Positions 1 to 6,012 of a stretch of 17,377 nt of DNA are shown here, one piece after another. The stretch is from contig JASHRZ010000283.1 of NCBI GenBank assembly GCA_030037055.1, positions 1 to 17,377 of the forward strand, written 5' to 3'. Both the position numbers and the translations under genes were made by a program. Source of the DNA: Alphaproteobacteria bacterium. Its GTDB lineage: Bacteria > Pseudomonadota > Alphaproteobacteria > ATCC43930 > CGMCC-115725. Each line of letters starts with the position of its first letter. The stretch's first letter is position 1. The notes beneath the pieces are model-generated. The model was not told the DNA's origin. It was given only the letters and a program-made list of their open reading frames with translations, and did no database searches.

Positions 1-645
1 GATCTGCGCAACATCCTCGCGACCGCGCGCCTGGTGTCGGACGGGCTCGCCGGTATCGCCGCGCCCGAGGTGCGGCGCGTGACGCCGCGGCTCGTCGCCG
101 CGATCGACCGCGCGATCGCGCTCTGCACCCGCACCTTGAGCTTCACCGGCGAAGGCGCGCCGCCGCCGCAGCCGCGCCGCTTCGCGCTCGCGGCGCTGGT
201 CGAGGAGGTGGCGGCGCTGGTGGAGCGGCAGGGCGAGGAGGGGTTCGCGCTCGTCTCCGAAGTCGCGGCGCCCTTCGCCGTCGATGCCGATCGCGACCAG
301 ATGTTCCGCGTGCTGCAGAACCTTGCCTTGAACGCGGCCGAGGCCGGGGCGCATCGCGCCGTGGTGCGCGCGCGGGGCGACGGCCGCGACATCCTGATCG
401 AGGTCGCCGATGACGGGCCGGGCCTGCCGCCCAAGGCGCGCGACAATCTGTTCCGGCCCTTTGCAGGCTCGGCGCGGCCGGGCGGCACTGGCCTCGGGCT
501 TGCCATCGCGCGCGAGATCCTGCGCGCCCATGGCGGTGACATCACGCTCGGCGACAGCACCGCCGCCGGCACGACGTTCTGCCTGCGGCTTCCTGCCGCC
601 GCCGGCGGCGGCGCGAGCGCGCGCCCGGCGGCGGCGGCCTCGTGA
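1..645 (+). CDS. Sensor histidine kinase, C-terminal part (5' end outside window)
   Basis: The reading frame is open from base 1, so the gene starts upstream of the window. The first codons read D-L-R-N-I-L, which fits the tail of an H-D-L-R-N phosphoacceptor motif, so the conserved His probably lies just outside. The rest is a HATPase_c domain: an N-box-like L-Q-N-L-A-L-N-A-A-E-A near nt 313-345, a G1 box D-D-G-P-G-L near nt 409-426, an F-box R-P-F, and a G2 box G-G-T-G-L-G-L-A-I near nt 481-507. The family autophosphorylates on His using ATP and passes the phosphate to a response regulator. The end is an Ala/Gly-rich low-complexity tail. An internal GTG at 34 is not the true start because homology continues upstream. 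The sensor domain and cognate regulator are not visible. Identification as a kinase is firm; the signal is unknown. Confidence 0.9.
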   Translation, partial: DLRNILATARLVSDGLAGIAAPEVRRVTPRLVAAIDRAIALCTRTLSFTGEGAPPPQPRRFALAALVEEVAALVERQGEEGFALVSEVAAPFAVDADRDQMFRVLQNLALNAAEAGAHRAVVRARGDGRDILIEVADDGPGLPPKARDNLFRPFAGSARPGGTGLGLAIAREILRAHGGDITLGDSTAAGTTFCLRLPAAAGGGASARPAAAAS

Positions 646-1296
646 AGCCGGCGCTTTCCCTCCCCTCGCATTTGGCGCAGGCGCTGGCACGACAATCCCG
701 CATCGCCGGCGACGGCTACGACTGGTCCCTCAACGATGCCAAGGGAATGCATGGGCGGCGGGCCGCAGTCCTTGTCGGCGACCGCGCGCCGGACGCTGAA
801 GCCTTACGCTTCCGACGCCGGTCGGCCGCGGCCGAGCGGCGGGCGTAGTAGTCGACCTTTCACAGCTCGGCCGAGCATTGGCGTGTCGATTTTGCATGTC
901 GTCGAGGTGAGCGGCGCCGCTCGCGTGTTGGGGCCGGGCCACAATCCGTCGAGGAAATGCTGCGCCTTTGGGATGTCCGAGCATGGAATGGCGGCCGCGG
1001 CAAGGCCGGGGTGAGACCACCATCAGCGCGATTGCGACGACCGCTGCAGGCATCAGCCCGCTCTCCGATGGTCGGCGGTGTTCAGTGATCCCAGACGGGC
1101 TTGCCGAGGTCGACCCGGTTCGCCGACGGAAGCGCCGATCACCATGCTGGTTGCCGCGCCAATCCCGCTTCCAGGAAATTGGACGGCCAGCGACAGCCGC
1201 CAACGCCCGGCGCAGCCAAATCGGTCACGTCATTCTTGGCGCGGGCGAAGCGGAAGAAGGCGCCAACCCGAGGGATGAGCGCGAAGCTCGCAGCGG
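646..1296. other. 650-bp stretch without a recognisable gene
   Basis: Several short overlapping open frames exist on both strands, as expected at high GC, but none has a convincing start, ribosome-binding site or family motif. A GTG at 642 overlaps the kinase stop and opens a 68-codon frame that resembles nothing I know. On the minus strand, short protein-like phrases lie in different frames: D-L-A-A-P-G-V-G-G near 1205-1235, and a frame ending V-D-L-G-K-P-V-W-D-H-stop at 1082. This could be gene decay, but the parent gene cannot be named. No tRNA, terminator or repeat was seen. Confidence 0.45.
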
Positions 1297-2496
1297 TTAA
1301 TCCAGCACCAGTACCTGCGCTTTGAGATAGGCGCTCTCCGGCAGCCAGGGATGCACCGGATGGTCGGGTGCGGCGCCGGCGCTGCGCAGGATGCGGCCGG
1401 AACGGCCGGCATCCTCGAGGCCGCGGCGCACCGCCTCGGCGAAATCCGGCGGCTCGACATTGTGCGAGCAGGAGGCGAGGAACAGCACGCCCGCCGGCGC
1501 CACCAGGCTCGCCGCCAGCCGCGCCAGCTTGCGATAGCCGCGCAGGCCCGGGCCCAGATCCTTCTTCGACTTCACGAAGGCCGGGGGGTCGGCGATCACC
1601 ACGTCGAAGCGTTCGCCTGCGGCGCCAAGGCGGGACAGCTCGCCGAACGCATCGGCGCGCTGGAAGCGGCAACGCTCGCCGACGCCGTTGAGCTCGGCTG
1701 CTTGCGCCGCCAGCACCAGCGCCGGCTCGGAGCGGTCGAATGCGAGCACCGCGTCGGCCCCGCCCATCGCCGCCTGAACCGCGAAGCCGCCGGTGTAGCA
1801 GTAGAGATCGAGCACCCTCGCACCGGCGCACAGCGCCGCGACGAAGCGGCGGTTGTCGCGTTGATCGAAGAACCAGCCGGTCTTCTGTCCTTCGCGGGGA
1901 TCGGCGAGACCGCGCACGCCGTTCTCGACCAGCTCGACGGCGCCGGCGATCTCGCCCTTCGCCAGGCGCAGCTCGCTCTCGAGCCCCTCGAGCGCGCGCG
2001 CCGGGCTGTCGTTGCGCAGCACGACGGCGGCGGGCGCGAGCGCCGCATCGCAGGCGGCGAGCAGCTCGGCTTCGAGCCGCGCCATGCCGGCGGTGTTGAG
2101 CTGTAGCACCAGCACCTCGCCGTAGCGGTCGGCGACGGCGCCCGGCAGGGCGTCGGCCTCGGCATGGACCAGGCGGTAATAGGGCTCGGCGTAAAGCCTG
2201 CGGCGCAGCGCCAGCGCGCGTTCCAGCCGCTCGGCAAAGAAATCGGCGTCGATGCGGCGCTTCACGTCGCGGTCGAGCAGGCGCGCGCTCACCAGCGTGT
2301 GCGGGTTGAAGGTGGCAACGCCCAAGGGGTCGCCCCCGGCGCTGCGCAGGCTGACCAGCGTGCCCGGCGGCAGCGCTTTCGCCGCCGCGTCCATCATCAC
2401 TTCGTTGGAATAGATCCAGGGATGCCCGGCCTCGGCGCGACGGTGGCGCCCGGGCTGCAGCAGGATCGCGGGGCGCGCCTTGGGATCATCGGCCAT
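1297..2496 (-). CDS. rlmI: RlmI-like class I SAM-dependent rRNA methyltransferase (m5C, 23S rRNA)
   Basis: This 399-residue protein has the length and order of the RlmI family, which methylates a cytosine of 23S rRNA using S-adenosylmethionine in the cytoplasm. Residues 1-75 form a PUA RNA-binding domain (G-H-P-W-I-Y-S-N-E near 24-32). The family signature K-T-G-W-F-F-D-Q-R lies at 205-213. SAM motif I V-L-D-L-Y-C-Y-T-G-G-F is at 228-238, motif IV D-P-P-A-F at 303-307, and S-C-S-H, in the region carrying the conserved Cys, at 342-345. The gene is complete from ATG to TAA. No strong Shine-Dalgarno is visible, and it stands alone, with a broken toxin-antitoxin pair upstream. The modified position (C1962 in E. 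coli) is assigned by family only; a related RlmK-type activity cannot be excluded. Confidence 0.9.
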   Translation of the reverse strand: MADDPKARPAILLQPGRHRRAEAGHPWIYSNEVMMDAAAKALPPGTLVSLRSAGGDPLGVATFNPHTLVSARLLDRDVKRRIDADFFAERLERALALRRRLYAEPYYRLVHAEADALPGAVADRYGEVLVLQLNTAGMARLEAELLAACDAALAPAAVVLRNDSPARALEGLESELRLAKGEIAGAVELVENGVRGLADPREGQKTGWFFDQRDNRRFVAALCAGARVLDLYCYTGGFAVQAAMGGADAVLAFDRSEPALVLAAQAAELNGVGERCRFQRADAFGELSRLGAAGERFDVVIADPPAFVKSKKDLGPGLRGYRKLARLAASLVAPAGVLFLASCSHNVEPPDFAEAVRRGLEDAGRSGRILRSAGAAPDHPVHPWLPESAYLKAQVLVLD

Positions 2497-2612
2497 GATG
2501 GCACCGAGTGTAACCGCAGGACATTCGGCGACAAGGTGGCAAGCAGCGGCGTGTGGCCCGCTGCTGCTGCGCCATGGGACAACGCCGCATCAAATCGCGC
2601 GGCTCACAACCA

Positions 2613-2921
2613 TCAAACCGGCTCGACTTGCACCTTGCGCCCGAGGATGGCAGCGGCGCGCCGAAGGACTTCGATCGTCACGTTTCCGTCGTTTGGATCG
2701 AGCACACGGTCGACCTGCGTCCGGCTCGTATGCATCGCTGTCAGGCGGCGCTTGCTGAGCTTTCGCTCCTTCATCGCTCGTGCGAGCTGTCATGCGATCA
2801 CTTGCTTGGCCGCACGCGCTTGGAATTTCTCGAGCACGCCTTGGTCTTTGAACAAGTCGTCGATGGACGATCCCTTGTGCTTGTTGGCTCTCCGCTTGGG
2901 GGATTTCCGCATGTCAGCCAT
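2613..2921 (-). pseudogene. HigA/XRE-type antitoxin interrupted by one in-frame TGA
   Basis: Reading the minus strand from ATG 2921, the frame gives 43 residues (M-A-D-M-R-K-S-P-K ... A-K-Q-V-I-A), then TGA at 2792-2790. It then continues in the same frame for 58 residues to TGA at 2613. The downstream part has the HTH character of HigA-like antitoxins: Q-L-A-R-A-M-K-E-R-K-L-S-K, then T-S-R-T-Q-V-D-R-V-L-D-P, then V-T-I-E-V-L-R-R-A-A-A-I-L-G-R. Homologues usually have Trp where the stop lies (V-I-A-W-Q), so a single G-to-A change (TGG to TGA) would explain it. The start overlaps the toxin stop (ATGGCTGA), the usual coupling in these operons. Reinitiation at the internal ATG (codon 50) could still yield a 53-residue DNA-binding fragment. 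The family call rests on remembered sequence style. Confidence 0.75.
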
Positions 2922-3262
2922 CTTCCACCTCTTGCTGACGCCTTCGCGCAATCGCCAATTCCTCCTTGGGCGTTTTCTGCGTCTTCTTGATGAAGCCGTG
3001 CAGCGCGTACTGCACCCCTTCATGAAAGCAGATGAAGATTCGCGATATCGTTCTGCCGTGGGATTGGTTCGCACCTCCCACAGCCCATTGCCGAAGGCCC
3101 GGCCCAACGGGCCAGCGGTATTGCACCGTTGCAGATCTGCGCCGATGTCCAGGCGGTGGTTTCGAGTCAGCCCTTTCAGCCAGTTCGCACCGGCTCGTTG
3201 CCTTCGGCGGCGCGATAGAAAACGAGCGGGACCTTCGGTGTTTTCGCCTCCGCGCTACGCAC
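2914..3262 (-). pseudogene. HigB/RelE-fold toxin (phage Gp49-like) destroyed by frameshifts
   Basis: No single frame encodes the protein, but consecutive pieces in changing frames rebuild a HigB-like (Gp49/RelE superfamily) toxin of about 115 residues. In order they are: V-P-L-V-F-Y-R-A-A-E-G-N-E-P-V-R after a possible GTG at 3262; N-W-L-K-G-L-T-R-N-H-R-L-D-I-G-A-D-L-Q in a second frame; Q-Y-R-W-P-V-G in a third; G-L-W-E-V-R-T-N in the second again; then S-R-I-F-I-C-F-H-E-G and L-H-G-F-I-K-K-T-Q-K-T-P in the third, to TGA at 2916-2914. At least four frame changes are needed. The intact family cleaves mRNA, usually at the ribosome, and is neutralised by the antitoxin encoded next. The flanking genes are intact, so decay is likelier than poor sequence quality. 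Confidence 0.75.
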
Positions 3263-3333
3263 GATAGGGACAGGTCTGTACTATAAATACCGCCGTCGAG
3301 GGCCGAGGCAACCGCTGCGCGTGCCTCGCGCGG

Positions 3334-4059
3334 TCACCATTGCTCGCGCCACGGCCGCAGGTCCAGCTCGTGCGTCCAGGCGCTGCGGTGCTGGCGATGG
3401 AGCTGCCAGTAATTCTCGGCGATGGCGTCGGGATCGAGGATGCCGTCCTCGGCTTTGAGCGCGTAGCGCTCGGGAAAATTGTCGCGGATGAAGGCGGTGT
3501 CAATGGCGCCGTCGATGAGCGTGTGCGCGACATGGATGCCTTGCGGCCCAAGCTCGCGCGCCATGCTTTGCGCCAGCGCGCGCAAGCCGTGCTTGGCGCC
3601 GGCAAAGGCGGCGAAGCCGTCGCGGCCGCGAACGCTGGCCGTGGCGCCGGTGAAGAGGATGGTGCCGCGACCGCGCGGCACCATCACCTTGGCCGCTTCG
3701 CGCCCCATCAGGAAGCCGGCGAAGCAGCCCATCTCCCAGACCTTGAAATAGACGCGGCTCGTGGTCTCGCGGATCGGGAAGCGCACATTGGCGCCGATGT
3801 TGAATACCGCGACCTCGATCGCGCCCTGCTCGCGCTCGATGCGCTGGACGAGGTCGATCATCTGCTCCTCTTTGCGCGCATCGACGCCGAAGGGGACGGC
3901 GGTGCCGCCTTCGTCGCGGATCGCATCCACCAGCGGCGCGAGCTTGTCGCCGTTGCGGCGCACGACGCAGGCGACAAAACCCTCCCGCGCGAAGCGCCGG
4001 GCGATGGCGCCGCCCAGCGCATCGCCGGCGCCGATGACCAGCGCGACTTGCTTCCCCAT
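3334..4059 (-). CDS. Atypical short-chain dehydrogenase/reductase (SDR)
   Basis: This 241-residue protein has a single Rossmann fold of classical SDR length. The nucleotide-binding loop is G-A-G-D-A-L-G-G (10-17), and F-N-I-G-A-N (86-91) stands in place of N-N-A-G. The Y-x-x-x-K site reads F-A-G-A-K (F152, K156), and the position 13 residues before it, normally the catalytic Ser, is Ala139. Two of the usual triad residues are therefore missing. I have seen F-A-S-A-K in similar annotated alphaproteobacterial proteins, so this may be a genuine subfamily. It is the last gene of a three-gene minus-strand operon. The start has an excellent GAGGAGAG ribosome-binding site overlapping the thioesterase stop 11 nt upstream. 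NAD(P) binding is likely; the substrate is unknown and dehydrogenase chemistry is doubtful. Confidence 0.9.
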   Translation of the reverse strand: MGKQVALVIGAGDALGGAIARRFAREGFVACVVRRNGDKLAPLVDAIRDEGGTAVPFGVDARKEEQMIDLVQRIEREQGAIEVAVFNIGANVRFPIRETTSRVYFKVWEMGCFAGFLMGREAAKVMVPRGRGTILFTGATASVRGRDGFAAFAGAKHGLRALAQSMARELGPQGIHVAHTLIDGAIDTAFIRDNFPERYALKAEDGILDPDAIAENYWQLHRQHRSAWTHELDLRPWREQW

Positions 4060-4070
4060 GGTTTCTCTCC

Positions 4071-4841
4071 TCAGGTTTGCGGCACCAGCACAACGGTCTG
4101 GCAGGCGTGGCCGAGACGCCCGTGCTCGTCATAAAGCTCGCTGTCGGTCAGTCCCATACCCTCCGGGCGCCAGTCGGAGCGCGCCTTGACGCCGATCCAA
4201 CCGCCGGCAACCGGACGCGAGACGTGCACGGCGATGTCGATATTGGGAAAGGTGTAGCCGGAGAGCGCGTGGCGGGGATCGCGCAGCGAGAAGGGCTGGG
4301 CGTTATCGGCGACGGCGAAAATTGATGCGAAGGAGTATTCGAACGGCACCAACGGCCGCAGCAACCTACCCCATTTCGCGCCTTGCGGATCGACGCGCAG
4401 GTCGAGCGCGTCGAACAGCGTGCGTTGCGGGAAGCGCGGCTTGAGCGGCCAGGCCGGCAGCGAAGCGGGATCGACAGGCAGCGGCGGCTCCGCCGGCGCG
4501 TCCTCGACCGCCTGCGGGCTGACGCAGGACGCCGTGCCTTTGGCGATCAGCCTGCCATCCGCCAGCAGCACCGTCTCGAGCGCGGCGGTACGGCCGCCCC
4601 TGCGCAGCAGCTCCGTGCGCGCCTCCAGCGACGCCATGGGGGCCGGGCGCAGCAGCAGCACTGAGGCGCTCAGCATGAGGCCGAGGCCGTCCTCGCGCGC
4701 CTGCTGCTCCATTTCGGCCACGATCAGGCCGGAAACGGCGCCGCCATGAAGTCCGCCGAAGGGGCCAGCCGCCTCCCGATGCGGCCGCCACTGCGCGCCC
4801 ACGCGGGCGAAGATGGGATCGGCGAAGCCGGCGCTGTCCAT
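4071..4841 (-). CDS. Acyl-CoA thioesterase-like double-hotdog protein
   Basis: This 256-residue protein fits the TesB-like/4HBT_3 thioesterases, which carry two fused hotdog domains. The first domain has the helix-leading motif G-P-F-G-G-L-H-G-G-A-V (26-36) followed by the long central helix. The second contains N-I-D-I-A-V-H-V-S-R-P (about 200-210) and W-I-G-V-K-A-R-S-D-W-R-P with G-L-T-D-S-E-L-Y-D (about 216-239), typical of the family. Members hydrolyse acyl-CoA thioesters in the cytoplasm. It is the middle gene of the operon: its ATG lies 3 nt after the isomerase stop, and its TGA lies 11 nt before the SDR start, overlapping that gene's ribosome-binding site. Translational coupling is therefore likely. 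The acyl chain preference cannot be read from the sequence. Confidence 0.85.
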   Translation of the reverse strand: MDSAGFADPIFARVGAQWRPHREAAGPFGGLHGGAVSGLIVAEMEQQAREDGLGLMLSASVLLLRPAPMASLEARTELLRRGGRTAALETVLLADGRLIAKGTASCVSPQAVEDAPAEPPLPVDPASLPAWPLKPRFPQRTLFDALDLRVDPQGAKWGRLLRPLVPFEYSFASIFAVADNAQPFSLRDPRHALSGYTFPNIDIAVHVSRPVAGGWIGVKARSDWRPEGMGLTDSELYDEHGRLGHACQTVVLVPQT

Positions 4842-4844
4842 GGT

Positions 4845-5453
4845 TCAGCCCGCCCGGCGATAGGTGCGGCCGAGCAGCGCGTCCTCGACGAAGTCGAGTC
4901 GGTCCTGGCCGAAGAACATCTCCTCACTGACGAAGAAGGTCGGCGCGCCGAACACGCCGCGCGCCACCACCGCCTCGGTCCAGGCTTTGAGCTGTTGCTT
5001 CACGCCCGGCTCGGCGATGCGCGCAAGGATGTGGCGGTCGTCGAGCCGGGCTTCGCGCAGCACCTTGGCGATGACCGCCTCGTCATCCATCTTGCGCCCA
5101 TCGCGCCACATGCCGGCGAATGCCGCGTCGCTGTAGCGGTCGAGATAGCCCTCCTCGACGGCGACGACGGCGCCGCGCATCAGCCGCAGTGTGTTGACCG
5201 GGAAAAACGGGTTGCGCCGGAACGGCACCTGGTATTTGGCGACAAAGCGCTCGAGATCGCGCGCGCCATGCGCCCATTTCACCTTGTTGAGCGCAGGGCT
5301 GCTGTTGCCGGTGAGCTGGAACACGCCGCCGAGCAACATCGGCCGGTAGGCCACTGTCGCCTCCGCCCGCCGCAATATCTCCGGCAGGCGGTGATAGGCG
5401 AGGTAGGAATAGGGGCTGCCATAGTCGAAATAGAACTCGACGGTGCCAGGCAT
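4845..5453 (-). CDS. 2-hydroxychromene-2-carboxylate isomerase-like (DsbA-fold, kappa-class GST) protein
   Basis: This 202-residue protein starts F-Y-F-D-Y-G-S-P-Y-S-Y-L-A-Y (7-20), the hallmark of HCCA isomerases. Ser13 corresponds to the glutathione-contacting Ser of NahD-type enzymes and replaces the DsbA C-x-x-C. Other family marks are N-P-F-F-P-V-N-T (81-88), the cis-Pro loop F-G-A-P-T-F-F-V (168-175) and F-F-G-Q-D-R-L (180-186) at the C-terminus. Characterised members catalyse a glutathione-dependent isomerisation in naphthalene breakdown, but many relatives act on unknown substrates. I chose ATG 5453 because the fold begins immediately after it and AAGGGAGA lies just upstream; the longer open frame extends through the promoter region and is not coding. 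It is the first gene of an operon with the thioesterase and SDR, under the divergent HxlR control region. Confidence 0.9.
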   Translation of the reverse strand: MPGTVEFYFDYGSPYSYLAYHRLPEILRRAEATVAYRPMLLGGVFQLTGNSSPALNKVKWAHGARDLERFVAKYQVPFRRNPFFPVNTLRLMRGAVVAVEEGYLDRYSDAAFAGMWRDGRKMDDEAVIAKVLREARLDDRHILARIAEPGVKQQLKAWTEAVVARGVFGAPTFFVSEEMFFGQDRLDFVEDALLGRTYRRAG

Positions 5454-5464
5454 CGGGGTCTCCC

Positions 5465-5494
5465 TTGAGTTCCAAAAGGGAACGCCGCTATACT
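5465..5494 (+). promoter_or_regulatory. Candidate promoter of the HxlR gene
   Basis: A -35-like TTGAGT (5465-5470) and a -10-like TATACT (5489-5494) are separated by 18 bp. The -10 ends about 47 bp before the ATG at 5542. Operator 1 lies within the spacer. The elements fit the sigma-70 consensus well for a GC-rich genome, but no transcript start is known. Confidence 0.5.
5469..5483. promoter_or_regulatory. Candidate HxlR operator 1 (15-bp palindrome)
   Basis: The sequence is GTTCCAAAAGGGAAC: perfect GTTCC/GGAAC arms around a 5-bp centre. A near-identical copy lies 28 bp away. This copy sits in the spacer of the candidate plus-strand promoter for the HxlR gene (TTGAGT 5465-5470, TATACT 5489-5494), so binding there would give autorepression. 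Assignment to HxlR is inferred from location and symmetry. Confidence 0.6.
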
Positions 5495-5518
5495 GCGTTC
5501 CGAAAAAGAACTTGTCAA
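5490..5518 (-). promoter_or_regulatory. Candidate promoter of the isomerase-thioesterase-SDR operon
   Basis: On the minus strand a perfect -35 TTGACA (5518-5513) is followed after 17 bp by CAGTAT (5495-5490), a weak -10 that keeps the key A and T positions. It overlaps the -10 of the divergent HxlR promoter, so the two promoters probably compete. Operator 2 fills its spacer almost exactly. Confidence 0.5.
5497..5511. promoter_or_regulatory. Candidate HxlR operator 2 (15-bp palindrome)
   Basis: The sequence is GTTCCGAAAAAGAAC, the second copy of the GTTCC-N5-GGAAC element with one mismatch in the right arm. It lies between the -35 and -10 of the minus-strand operon promoter, a classic repressor position. 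Its centre is 28 bp from that of operator 1. Confidence 0.6.
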
Positions 5519-5541
5519 ACCGCAAGGGGAAGAAGGCAGCC

Positions 5542-6012
5542 ATGCGCTGGGCGGAGCTAGGTCGGGAGGCGTGCTCGGTGGCGCGGACGGTCTCGGTCAT
5601 CGGCGACCGCTGGACCCTGCTGATTCTGCGCGACTGCTTCCTGCGGGTGCGCCGCTTCGAGGCGTTCGAACGCCGCCTCGGCATCACCCGTCATGTCCTT
5701 GCCGACCGGCTGAAGAAACTGGTCGAGGCGGGGGTGCTGAGGCGGGTCGCCTATCAGCGCCGGCCGGTTCGCTACGAATACCGGCTGACCGAGAAAGGGC
5801 TCGATCTCAACGCCGTGCTGCTGGCGCTGGTGCGTTGGGGCGATTTGCACAAGGGCGATGAGCGCGGCCGGCCGACGCTCTATCAGCACCAAGATTGCGG
5901 CCATCTCTTCGATCCAGTGATGACCTGCTCCGCTTGCGGCGGCGCGGTGACGGCGCGCAATGTCCGCATTCTCGAGGGGCCGGGGGCGGCAAAGGCGGCC
6001 AACGACTCCTAA
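5542..6012 (+). CDS. HxlR-family winged-helix transcriptional regulator
   Basis: This 156-residue protein begins with the HxlR signature C-S-V-A-R-T-V-S-V-I-G-D-R-W-T (11-25), with the near-N-terminal Cys11 seen in many redox- or electrophile-sensing members. A winged helix follows: F-E-A-F-E-R-R-L-G-I-T-R (39-50), the recognition helix V-L-A-D-R-L-K-K-L-V (52-61), and the wing with R-R-P-V-R-Y-E-Y-R-L-T-E-K-G (73-86). The C-terminal tail C-G-H (119-121) plus C-S-A-C (129-132) looks like a small zinc-binding or thiol knot. ATG 5542 was chosen for its AAGGGGAAGAAGG ribosome-binding site and family alignment. The gene is divergent from the isomerase operon and very likely represses both it and itself through the paired palindromes. 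Its TAA overlaps the stop of the convergent GGT gene. The inducer is unknown. Confidence 0.93.
   Translation: MRWAELGREACSVARTVSVIGDRWTLLILRDCFLRVRRFEAFERRLGITRHVLADRLKKLVEAGVLRRVAYQRRPVRYEYRLTEKGLDLNAVLLALVRWGDLHKGDERGRPTLYQHQDCGHLFDPVMTCSACGGAVTARNVRILEGPGAAKAANDS

Noticed and set aside
2533..2556. Hairpin GCAGCGG...CCGCTGC between the antitoxin remnant and rlmI
   Set aside because: There is no T-run on either side, so a rho-independent terminator is not supported.
2164..3267. 367-codon plus-strand open frame across rlmI and the toxin-antitoxin remnants
   Set aside because: It is antisense to rlmI with no family motifs; it exists because high GC removes stop codons.
4161..4170. Ten-base match (CTCCGGGCGC) to the tRNA-Arg 3' end, considered as an attachment site
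   Set aside because: It lies inside the intact thioesterase gene and is too short in a GC-rich genome to mean more than chance.
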